From Chrysogorgia sp. JL179-B06 (Eukaryota; Cnidaria; Anthozoa; Scleralcyonacea; Chrysogorgiidae), in the NCBI GenBank assembly GCA_035772405.1, contig JAYKKM010000065.1, positions 1,023,501 to 1,087,500 of the forward strand: a stretch of 64,000 bases of DNA. The letters are read 5' to 3'. The position numbers were made by a program, and so were the translations under genes. Below the pieces are notes generated by a model, which did no database searches, was not told the origin of the DNA, and was given only the letters and a program-made list of their open reading frames with translations. Numbering within the stretch: position 1 is the first letter of the stretch; each line of letters begins with the position of its first letter. Below are positions 51,618 through 61,437 of this stretch, piece by piece.

Positions 51618-52208
51618 ATGATGAGAAATAAAGCTCAAACACAACAAAAACTGAACTTTGATCTGGAAAAAATTTCTTATTGGATCACTACTGACGGTCT
51701 TGCCCTTAATGTCAAGAAAACAGAATTTATAACTATAGCTACACCACAAAAGCTACGCTATTGTGGCCCGATCGATCTGAGCTTCAATAACAATTCTATC
51801 AAACAGGTTGAGACCTACAAGTATCTTGGAGTCATATTGGATTGTAATTTATCCTGGTCACCCCAGATTGATAGGTTATGTAAAAAGGCATCTTCCAGAA
51901 TTGGTATACTTAAACGTATTATGCCATACCTCACGAAGTCGTCTGCTACACTTGTTTATAATACCACTATAGCCCCTGTCTTTGATTACTGTGGGGTAGT
52001 ATGGGACAGTTGTGGTATTACATCAGCAACCAAATTGCAGAGGATACAAAACAGGGTGGCGAGGATAATACTGGGAGCAAGTTTTGATACACCATCTGAT
52101 GTAGCTCTTAGCCAACTTGGTTGGAGATCACTTAGTCATAGAAGACAAAATCACAAGGCGATCATAATGTATAAATACTTGCATTGTGATATTGATGGAA
52201 TCAATCCC
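51618..52208 (+). pseudogene. Non-LTR RT fragment, unit C
   Basis: The longest uninterrupted version of the RT frame in the three units, but its C-terminal part is replaced after 'DIDGIN' by translated satellite. Confidence 0.8.
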
Positions 52209-52345
52209 TTACGAAAATATTCTATAGGATCCTATAGAATATTCTATTGGATTTCGGAATCCTATAGAATATCCTATAGAATATCCTATAGGATTTCTGA
52301 ATATCCCATAAAGTATTCTATAGAATATTCTATAATATGAAATTG
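52205..52345. repeat. Satellite of tatagaatattctata palindromes
   Basis: Words such as 'cctatagaatattctat', 'cctatagaatatcctata' and 'tctatagaatattctata' recur every 14-25 bp for about 135 bp, each nearly its own reverse complement. Confidence 0.88.
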
Positions 52346-52868
52346 TTGAATTAAAGGTAACATATGTTAGAGAATTCTTACAGAATATTTCATCAGGTTT
52401 GTCTATGGTATTTTATATTGTACCATAATTATTTTTATCAAGAATGAATACCATTTTACTGTTCATTATTGCCTAGTACGTTAATAATGGATATAAACAT
52501 GCATCTACAGACCTCTTGGCTTTTACACCTATTAACCTGATCTGTGTATACTAGCTTCATTTTTTATTCTGAACGATCATTGAATGTTTGTTGCTTTTTA
52601 TGATATTCAACAGATACCACTTCATAAGGCAACTTTGTATTATGTAAATTGAATCTAAAAAGGTTGGTGTACTGCTGATATGAAAAGGCAAAGTCTAACT
52701 TTTCGAGTGTTTACCCTTCATCAGAGAGAAACAAAAATTTCAAAATTGATAGTGTGATATAGCTGATAGCTATACTGTCGTTGATAGTTAAATGTTTTAA
52801 TAACAGCAGAAACAACATGATGTCAAAGATATTTTATTTTTCACACAATTTATACAAAAGTAATATGC
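52346..52868. other. AT-rich DNA, nothing recognised
   Basis: No supported gene or repeat boundary. Confidence 0.45.
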
Positions 52869-54569
52869 ACCGCGGTGAAGATGAACACTACCAGCCTACC
52901 ACCCATATGATACTGGTACTTCATCGATTTGGATTACATGTTTGCAAGTTTTTTACCCCCTTTTCAGGTCAAATAACCAGAGGTAAACGCCTTAATTTAT
53001 AAATTAACATATGAATAAATTACAACAATATTAAAAGAAATCGCATTAGTTGAGTCCTCTGGGAAGAAAAGAGTTAACTTTATACGTCCAGAATCCCCCA
53101 CGTGTAGTAGGCTAATGAATATTTACAGTATTTTTACAGATTAATTGGTTATAAAACGCGAGGTGAGATAATTTTTCTCCCTCTGTGTCTCCCTCTATGG
53201 ACTTTATACACTGCATTATAGTAACCTATTGGTCCTAACAGCAACGAGCAGAGACCTTCATCAGCCGGAGTAGTGTGGTAACAGTAACAGTAGTTAGATT
53301 ATGGCGCCAGTAGACAAATATAAAAAAACAAATGTGTTCGAACAAACCTGGTGGTGCAGATGAATTTTTTCAAATTTGTAGTTGACGTCGAGGCGCCTTC
53401 ATTTGGAGTATCTTTGAATTTAATAAAAAATGCGAAGTCTTGGTTAGCATGAGGGTTATCGTTCGGAATTTGTTCGCTGAGCTCGCAGCTTTATTGAGGT
53501 TGGCTCGACGTAATTTTATTTTTCCAGCTTAAAATGTGATCGCACCGATCCAGTTTAAAAAGTGATCATAGTACCGATCGCAAGATTGGGATTTGTTGAT
53601 TATCCTTTTGAATTTCTTATAAATCAAGACTCAAAACACGACACCTGACGATGCTAAAAATGCACGGTGTTCACACAAATCAGTTTAAATTTTATTGCCA
53701 TATTAACACTGCCTACGGCCCTACGCAGTCGGCAGTACTCTATAATTTTATCATATAACCACTCAGTAGGGGAAGGCACTGGGAACGAGATTGATAACCT
53801 CGCATACTCGCCCCAAGCCCTGCGCATGTCGACCGCTTCAATTTTATATGCGAGCTGTCCTCAAAATTTTAATATTTCAGCATGAAATTACGACTTTATA
53901 ATTTTACGGAGCAGCACAATGGCAGTATTCTGAAGGTTGCAGTTTTAAGATAAGTCGATTTAAAGTAAGTCGAAGTAAAACATTTTCTGACGTCTTCCAG
54001 TAGCTGTAGTCTGCAGTCAACATTAACAATAGTCTTTCTCAAGACTACAACAACCTGGACGATCAACTTCAGACTCCTAAAGTCTATGTCTAAGTATAAA
54101 CTGTACTGAGAACAACTTACTATCAATGTCACATGTTTCTTCTTCGTGTTCAGGAATGGCGGCAAAGTCTAGTAAAATAAGTAATTTACGTTTCATCCAA
54201 AACTGATTTAGAGCAATTAGAGGTACTGTTGACAACTTCACATCTTTCCACAAATACCGGAAAAAGGAATGACAAGTTTCCTGTTGCTTAATAAAATTTA
54301 CCATCGTCGACAATTTTGGATATTTTATATTTCATTAAATTTTGGAGTAAAGGCTGAGTACTAAATATAATAAATAATAATAATAATAAATAATTGAGCT
54401 AAGATGTAATGAATCATCTACCAGAAAAGTATCGAGAAAATTTACCAAAGCAAACATTTATGAACTTGATAAACTTGCTTACCAGCAAAATTACCTCTAT
54501 GGCCAATAAAGTGTAAGACAACATACCATTGTTAGGCCACATAAAAAAAATGGTTGGTTAGCGTCCTTA

Positions 54570-55462
54570 TGCATCAGCAGTGGTGTGAGTACTCGTTACA
54601 ATTGTAACGCGTTACCGTGTACTCGTTACATTTGTAGTAATTTTAACCGGTAATTAATTACTTTTTTGGCAAAGGAATGAAAAAGGTAATTAATTACAAA
54701 ACAAAGGAACGCGTTCCTTTTGCAGACGAAAATTACAAATTCCTTTCCTTAAATCTTTCATAAATATAATAAATGTTATTTACCATCGAAAAATACCTAT
54801 CGACAGACGAAAACAACTAAAGTTTGACGTGGAAACATGCTTAAGTACATAGGTATTATGGCTCATGCTATGGCTAAAGGCCTTCTTGAAAATAGAGCAG
54901 ACCCTGGGGGCTGGGGACGAGGTTGTCCCCGTGACACACTCTGGTCATTTGACCCGTTTCTGGATTAATTCAAAAGCAAAATCTCAGAGGTTAGTATCAA
55001 TAATATGGCAGAATTCGAAACAATCGTTGTGACCAATGATACGGACGAGTTAAACAACGATATGCCAATCTCGTAACCAGAGCACAGCCCAGAGCCTGAA
55101 TGTGTAGAAGCTGAAGCCATTGTTGTTGTGGACAACAAATTTAATTGTTTCTATTAATAATGCAATGTTTCATAATAACAATTGTTATTAAATGTTAAAA
55201 TCCAACCTCATTCCTCTCATTAAACCTTGTCTCATTTTCATTTATGGTGTGAGGAATTTATTTGGCACAAGGTCTACATTACGACATTTAACGTAAAGGA
55301 ATTTGTAATTAATTACTTTTTTCGGAGAGTAATTTTGTAATTGTAATTAATTACTTTTTAAGAGTGGTAATTGTAATTAGGAATTAATTACTATTTGAAG
55401 CAAGTAATTGTAATTGTAATTAATTCCTTTTTGAGGGGTAATTTTGCAGCCCTGTGCATCAG
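54570..55462. mobile_element. hAT-type MITE nested in the Harbinger element
   Basis: The element 54578-55454 begins CAGTGGTGTGAGT and ends with the complement of CAGGGCTGCAAAA. It is flanked by the exact 8-bp duplication 'tgcatcag' (54570-54577 and 55455-55462). Terminal CAGNG and 8-bp duplications are hAT hallmarks. The interior is rich in 'gtaattaattac' words near both ends. It has no transposase. Confidence 0.9.
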
Positions 55463-55484
55463 TCAATTCCAGCTGTGACCATCC

Positions 55485-55615
55485 CCCCCCCCGGGACAGT
55501 GTGGGGCATTTCCACGCTTACTTGTCCCCACGGCCGGGCATTTGCGGCTGCGTGTTCACCCGGGGCCGGGCATTTGTCAATATCGGGTTACCCCCGGGCA
55601 TTTGTCGCTCACAGA
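55485..55615. repeat. Repeated gggcatttg motif cluster
   Basis: 'ccgggcatttg'-type words occur three times here, and 'ggggcattt' variants again at 56168-56285 on both strands. They may be subterminal binding sites of the Harbinger-type element. Confidence 0.65.
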
Positions 55616-56685
55616 GAAAAGACTGCGGCCACGAGTTTCCTTTGTCGTATATGCCAAAATGGACGACTTTATCAGCAAGGACGAGAGCTTTGTGTCTTGG
55701 CTGAAGAAAGAAGACCTAAATAGTCTTTATGTAATTTACACTTCAAAACGCTGAACACTTATACTGTAGGCGTATTAAAAATTATTAATAATTTACTTTC
55801 TGGCCTTTGAACATTTTTAGTTTTAACAAGGTATATTATATGTGGGAACATTTTAATAATACGTTAAACAAATTTTATGTTATATTATATTATTGTTGAA
55901 TGTTGGTTTTCAAGTGTGAATCAATGTTTAAGAATTTCCTTCAGTCCATATTATATATATTGTATTTACAATGAAAAACTTTCTGCAATAAAAGCAAGTG
56001 TGTCACAGCCTTTCGTCGATGTTTTCATCTGAAGTGAACACGATAGTTTTCCTTGTTTTTTTTAAAAAAAAATCCCCAAAAGAACAATGAACAGAGGTAT
56101 AAATATAAATTGTTAAAACGCATGTAATTAATTTAGTACATTCTTTGAAATTGACTAATTTGTCGGCCCAGGGGTGGGGCATTTGTTTTGCTTTTTCGTC
56201 CCAAGGGTGGGGCATTGTTCCTTTTTTTTTGCCCTACCCCCGGGCATTTGCACGAAAAAAATGAAAATTTACCAATGCCCGGGGGGATGAAAATCAACCT
56301 TGGTAGAAGAAAATCAACATATTTTAATATTCACAACATGGCGTGTGAGCCGATATGCATAGCGCATGCGCTACAGCGAAACATTTCCTCTGGGTACCAG
56401 ACCTCTAGCAGATTAACGATGCGTGCGGGACGAAAGTCGCGAAAGTTCATGGTTTTCTACTGTTTTTTATGGTCGATTTTTTTAAAATAAAAAATAAAAA
56501 ATAATCCTGAGCGGGCCCTTTTTTGTGGGCGGGCGAGGACGCTAACCAACTATTTTTTTTATGTGGCCTTACTACATATTATTTCCTCAGACTCCTGAAT
56601 GTTGACAAAATCTAGTAAAATTAGGATATGTATTATGTATTAATTTTTCAACAAGTCACCATATGAATAATGAAATTAACCATTA

Positions 56686-57406
56686 CATAAAACTTAGCCT
56701 GCGTGGCTGTCTCGGGGGAGTGGGGAGAGATGAGGGGAAGAAAGGAGAGCCTGCAAGAAACCCCCAGGTTTTTTCGTTACTCGTGTTCGCCAGTGAATGT
56801 GAGTTGTGATTGGTCAAACGCTTGTCTGTGTACAATTCCACATACAATGCCATTTTGGGACAGTTCTAGTATTTCGTTGAGCCATGAGACAATTTCCACG
56901 GCGTTCTTTATTTTCCTGCCACACGGAGAACAAACCCGCTCCGAATGTTCTATAGTTTGTTGAACCACAACTCCTAACTTCTTACATTCGTCGGCCAAAA
57001 CACAACCACCTTTACTGTCTTATCTTCCTGATGGTTTAAATAAATTCTCCGACGAATGTTTGGATGATCTTAAATCTGTGCTGCAAAATCTGCAAAAATC
57101 GTTTACTGTTTCTTCTTTCGGTTGAGGACCGAGGCCTTGTTGGCGTAATATATATATGTGAACCAGTGAATATTGTGAATAAAATGATAAAACCACTGAA
57201 CGACTATGTTGTTATTATATTGTACACATGTGAATTTGACAAGTCGCGTTGCTTTACTTCCGGTGAGCGCTGATTGGCTGAGGTACTATGATCTTCGATG
57301 TGGGCATTAATGAAAAAACCTGGGGGTTTCTTGCAGCCTCTCCTTTCTCCCCCCCTCTCCCAAGTCCCCCTCCCCCGAGAGCCAGCTACGCAGGCTACAT
57401 AAAACT
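56686..57406. mobile_element. Mutator-like MITE with a protein-coding fragment
   Basis: Arms of about 85-100 bp start TAGCCTGCG at 56695 and end CGCAGGCTA at 57397. Both carry 'caagaaacccccaggttttt' or its complement. The exact 9-bp direct repeat 'cataaaact' flanks it (56686-56694 and 57398-57406), which fits Mutator-like elements. An internal minus-strand ORF (56998-56777, MADECKKLGVVVQQTIEHSERVC plus a C-x2-C) looks like a captured zinc-binding fragment. Confidence 0.85.
56777..56998 (-). CDS. Unknown ORF inside the Mutator-like MITE
   Basis: 73 residues with a Cys pair (CSPCGRK) after a helical start, and a second helix (NAVEIVSWLNEIL). It spans the space between the TIRs. It could be a fragment of a zinc-binding domain picked up by the element, but no family is assigned. 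Confidence 0.3.
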   Translation of the reverse strand: MADECKKLGVVVQQTIEHSERVCSPCGRKIKNAVEIVSWLNEILELSQNGIVCGIVHRQAFDQSQLTFTGEHE

Positions 57407-57970
57407 GATCTTACTTAAAAAAATTTTTGTTTTGCTATAATAACCCTTTAAAAAACACTTCCTGGTTTGGTTTGTCCAGGATTGACCAACAGAGTTTTTT
57501 TTTATCCCATGCCATACTTTCACATAGATCAATTCTCATAAATATTAAAGAAATAACTTGTACTTTGGCATGCCCAATCAATCATATATCAAGATGAGTT
57601 TGGCTTGAGCTCATCACCTGTTCTTATATGTTAGTTGGTGAGCTCCTTGATTTTGTTAGTTGTTTTGTTTGCTATTGGCATTGATTGCAATTAATTGCTG
57701 TTTATAAATACGCGTATTTGCAGCAAGCAAATTAAATTTTCATTTGGATATTGTCTATTTGTTTTGAAAATATTTGCCGACCTAGATTGAGAATTATCGC
57801 TTTTAGGTCGGCAATTTCTTGCCGACCTGAAATTTCGGGAGTTTCAAGGACTGGCTATTCTTTCTTATTTTAAAAGTTCTTCTGAATAAAATCAAACATG
57901 GGATAGAGAATTTTTAGGTGTTACTGTCCCTTTAATATAACAGAAAAAATGATAGAAAGGAGTTTCTGAA
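57407..57970. other. Non-coding DNA with short palindromes
   Basis: 'ttgccgacct' and 'aggtcggcaa' alternate near 57774-57826, forming small stems. No gene is seen. Confidence 0.5.
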
Positions 57971-57972
57971 AC

Positions 57973-58485
57973 CTATAATTTATACGAAAATAATATTTTC
58001 ATACCATCTAATTTGATATCACGTAGATTTCTCCCTTTAAATTGATGGGCTCTTCCTTCATCAACGGCAACCAATAGGTTGCCCACCACAGCCATTTCTA
58101 GGGTGCTTTCCTGCATCCGATAAAAATCTTTGTGAACATGAATATCATGTCCAAGATGGTTGGCCAACCAGCCCATCTCTGTCTCATTCATGTCAAGCAG
58201 CTGCGAGATTGTGGCAACATATTTTCGGAGGTTGGTTGATGTTACAAGGTTTGCTTGTTTTAGCTCCACCATGCTGCAAACATTCCTCATGACATCATTT
58301 CCTCTTATGGAATTTATTGATTTTCCATCATTCACAGCGAACACAAAGACATTGTCTTTGCTTACTTGTGCCTTTTCCCTCGTTAGATTAAGTGCAATGA
58401 TTGCACTCTTGACGTCTGGTGTCAAAATCACTGGTACTTTCCTGTTCCGTTTGCCCAGGATCTCGACCATGTCAAATCTTAACAA
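57973..58485 (-). pseudogene. Tyrosine-recombinase-like C-terminal fragment of a mobile-element protein
   Basis: 170 residues with an open frame. KVPVILTPDVKSAI is followed by NSIRGNDV, then TSTNLRKYVATISQLL (Arg plus the position where His/Lys is expected) and LANHLGHDIHVHKDFYRM, a G-H-x4-H...Y pattern like the box II region of tyrosine recombinases. The expected N-terminal half (zinc fingers) is not next to it, but a matching half lies at 8060-9250. It could be one exon or a truncated copy. Function is inferred only. Confidence 0.5.
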
Positions 58486-58682
58486 AGTTCAGGTAAAGTG
58501 AAAATTTAAAAATGAAGTTATAAAAACTAGATAATTTGGGCTTTGCACTTTCTTTCTCAGAGTAGCAATTTTTACTACTTTACCTTTTGTACATAAAAAC
58601 GTATAAACCGTATTATTGGGAGTACTTCACAATATAAACACTGCAATCTATATAGGCACTAGTGTTTTCGATATAAAGCAAA

Positions 58683-58771
58683 TTGAAAAGGTGGTGAACT
58701 ACTGAGATTTGACGAGATACTGACGTTTAGAGTATCTCGTTAAAAATCTTGGCAGTTCACCACCTTTTCAC
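58683..58771. repeat. Hairpin MITE, about 85 bp
   Basis: 'gaaaaggtggtgaact' and 'agttcaccaccttttc' form the outer stem and 'gagatactga'/'agtatctcgt' an inner one. Confidence 0.8.
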
Positions 58772-58826
58772 TTTGCTATATATAATATACTGTGTATATA
58801 TATATGTATGTATATATGTATGTATG

Positions 58827-58999
58827 GTCGGGGCACTGCGCTGGCAAATCGCAGGGTCGCGGGTTCAATTCCAGCCGGAAGGCCGCTGGGTTGCATTTTT
58901 CGCGACTGGTCCCGGTTTGGTCTTGGGGTGTGTGTATTCCAACACTCGAAATTTTCCTTCACCGTGAATCCTTTCAACATGTAGTTTGATCGAGTGAAA
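58827..58999 (+). mobile_element. tRNA-derived SINE, 5'-truncated copy
   Basis: From 'ggtcggggcactgcgctggc' it runs through the B-box-like 'gcgggttcaattcc' and a tail of about 110 bp to 'atgccaaatattacctata'. Its 5' end is replaced by a 'tatgtatg' microsatellite (58795-58826). Confidence 0.75.
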
Positions 59000-59077
59000 T
59001 GCCAAATATTACCTATAATATACCCAGAATCTTATCCTGGCATTACCACCATATATACAGAACTCGTGGCTGGGCTC

Positions 59078-59300
59078 TCGGCGACGGCTTCCGTAGCTCG
59101 GTGGTCGGGGCACTGCGCTGGCAAATCGCAGGGTCGCGGGTTCAATTACAGCCGGAAGGCCGCTGGGTTGCATTTTTCGCGACTGGTCCCGGTTTGGTCT
59201 TGGCGTGTGTGTATTCCAACACTCGAAATTTTCCTTCACCGTGAATCCTTTCAACATGTAGTTTGATCGAGTGAAATGCCAAATATTACCTATTATATAT
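59078..59300 (+). mobile_element. tRNA-derived SINE, fuller copy
   Basis: Head 'ttccgtagctcggtggtcgg' (A-box-like), 'gcgggttcaattac' (B-box-like), then the same tail as the copy 250 bp upstream with only a few substitutions. It ends in a 'tatatata' run. Confidence 0.75.
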
Positions 59301-60566
59301 ATATATTGTAACATAGCTGATTCTGTAGTGTCACAGTTCCAAGAGAATGATGGTATAACTAAACATCTCCTGACAGCTGTGACATTGTTACCTTGCATTA
59401 TGGAATATGTAATATACCGCGGTGAAGATGAACACTACCAGCCTACCACCCATATGATACTGGTACTTCATCGATTTGGATTACATGTTTGCAAGTTTTT
59501 TACCCCCTTTTCAGGTCAAATAACCAGAGGTAAACGCCTTAATTTATAAATTAACATATGAATAAATTACAACAATATTAAAAGAAATCGCATTAGTTGA
59601 GTCCTCTGGGAAGAAAAGAGTTAACTTTATACGTCCAGAATCCCCCACGTGTAGTAGGCTAATGAATATTTACAGTATTTTTACAGATTAATTGGTTATA
59701 AAAACGTGCAAATTTATACGCGAGGTGAGATAATTTTTCTCCCTCTGTGTCTCCCTCTATGGACTTTATACACTGCATTATAGTAACCTATTGGTCCTAA
59801 CAGCAACGAGCAGAGACCTTCATCAGCCGGAGTAGTGTGGTAACAGTAACAGTAGTTAGATTATCGCGCCAGTAGACAAATATAAAAAAACAAATGTGTT
59901 CGAACAAACCTGGTGGTGCAGATGAATCTTTTTCCAAATTTGTAGTTGACGTCGAGGCGCCTTCATTTGGAGTATCTTTGAATTTAATAAAAAATGCGAA
60001 GTCTTGGTTAGCATGAGGGTTATCGTTCGGAATTTGTTCGCTGAGCTCGCAACTTTATTGAGGTTGGCTCGACGTAATTTTATTTTTCCAGCTTAAAATG
60101 TGATCGCACCGATCCAGTTTAAAAAGTGATCATAGTACCGATCGCAAGATTGGGATTTGTTGATTATCCTTTTGAATTTCTTATAAATCAAGACTCAAAA
60201 CACGACACCTGACGATGCTAAAAATGCACGGTGTTCACACAAATCAGTTTAAATTTTATTGCCATATTAACACTGCCTACGGCCCTACGCAGTCGGCAGT
60301 ACTCTATAATTTTATCATATCATGACAAGATGAGCCCGGACAAAGTGTGTAATTTTGCGCTTTGTGCATTGTGGGACATGTACCTCAATAATTGAGGTGA
60401 CTGTCCCATGATGCCTTGCGGTCAACCTCCGAAAACTAGCTATCGACCAGCCTGCGACAAGATAATCTTTGAGAAATTTAACTCAGATTGTTATGTTACT
60501 CGGTGCTGAAACAGAGGATATATTCAAGTTTTGTATTCAGGCGAACTATTATTGGATTTAAAACAG

Positions 60567-60760
60567 TGACCCGTTCAAACGCCGTTCAAACGCATTCGAA
60601 CGGCGTTCGGTAAGCGTTAGAACGCTGCAAAACGCCGTTCGAACGGTTGATTAGAACCGTTCGAATGCCGAATCGCCGTTCGAACGGTTGACTACAACCG
60701 TTCAAACGACTGAATAGAACCGTTCGAACGGCTGAATAGAACGTTCGAACGCTGCTAAAA
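60567..60760. repeat. Left array of ccgttcgaacgg palindromes
   Basis: About ten perfect or one-off copies of the 12-bp palindrome 'ccgttcgaacgg' in 190 bp, spaced by 'gattagaa' or 'gaatagaa'-like linkers. Confidence 0.92.
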
Positions 60761-61310
60761 CCAGTACCATGTGTTTTAATATCGTAATCTAGAAAGGGAA
60801 ACCGTCTGTCGTAGAATGCCTCCGCATGCGTCGCTGGCTCTCGCGTTTATTTCATCAGAAATTACTTTATTAACGAATGAACGGTTCACTCATACATACA
60901 GCTGCGTGCACATTCATTGACGGTCAACATCACTATGGCAATGCTCACACGGTCACACCGGATGTTTGTTTCTTTGGTTTGCGAACATTTCGAAAAGCGT
61001 CTTTGTAAATCGCTATTTTGATCTCCTTAGAAAGCCTATATTTAAAGAAGTATGTGCGTTTGCCCATAGGTTTGCCGAATTGTGGCAAAAACAATTGTGA
61101 TCAAGTAAATTAGTTTTAAATAGTCTCAAATTACTGTTGTCAGCGAATATCCGTCTCAGTTACGCGAATCCCAAATTCGATGATTCTGACGCCAGGCATG
61201 AACCGTCGCGAAGAACGCTTACGATATGTTTGACAGTTTGGTTATGTAAATGCTTGTTGATGAACGTTTAATTGGACGCAAGGTTGAACGCTTGTAGGCA
61301 CTAGCCAACT

Positions 61311-61437
61311 TCCAACCGTTCGAGATAGCCGTTCGAACGCCACTCGCTAGCCGTTCGAACGCTATAGCTAGCCGTTCGAATTTTTCACCAAACCGTTCGA
61401 ACGATTTCGAACGCCGTTCGAACGGCGTTCGAAATAT
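61311..61437. repeat. Right array of ccgttcgaacgg palindromes
   Basis: Seven or so copies in 125 bp, ending in two overlapping palindromes 'cgccgttcgaacggcg'. It mirrors the left array at the other side of the element. Confidence 0.9.

Larger units (their letters stand above)
50826..52208 (+). repeat. Repeat unit C, truncated at both ends
   Basis: Starts at 'ggtattacaaaactgtaaat', about 65 bp inside the unit. A second copy of the extreme RT 3' end ('aacttaacaaccttcaaaaa', 50802-50821) abuts directly. It stops at 'ggaatcaatc' (52208), where palindromic satellite begins. The head-to-tail join to B indicates tandem duplication. Confidence 0.9.
54532..56571. mobile_element. PIF/Harbinger-type non-autonomous element with TTA duplication
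   Basis: TIRs of about 33 bp, 'ggccacataaaaaaaatggt' onwards at 54535 and its reverse complement ending at 56568 (one mismatch in the stretch shown), are flanked by TTA on both sides (54532-54534, 56569-56571). A 3-bp TTA/TAA duplication is the mark of PIF/Harbinger. The interior has no transposase. It contains a nested hAT element, repeated 'gggcatttg' words, and a short ORF (55659-55754, MDDFISKDESFVSWLKKEDL) of unknown origin. Confidence 0.85.
52869..59415. repeat. Segmental duplication, copy 1 (6,547 bp)
   Basis: From 'accgcggtgaagatgaacac' at 52869 the sequence is repeated nearly base for base from 59416. Copy 2 follows directly, so the arrangement is head to tail. It carries the Harbinger-type, hAT-type and Mutator-like elements, the recombinase relic and the SINEs listed here. 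53000-54530 has no recognised gene. Confidence 0.88.

Noticed and set aside
52781..53002. ORF shared by both duplicate copies (HRGEDEHYQPTTHM)
   Set aside because: Conservation is explained by the recent duplication, and no domain or start context supports coding.
55444..55754. Three overlapping 70-89-residue ORFs in the GC-rich part of the Harbinger-type element
   Set aside because: Their content is the repeated ccgggcatttg motif read in three frames. At most the last 31 codons might be real.
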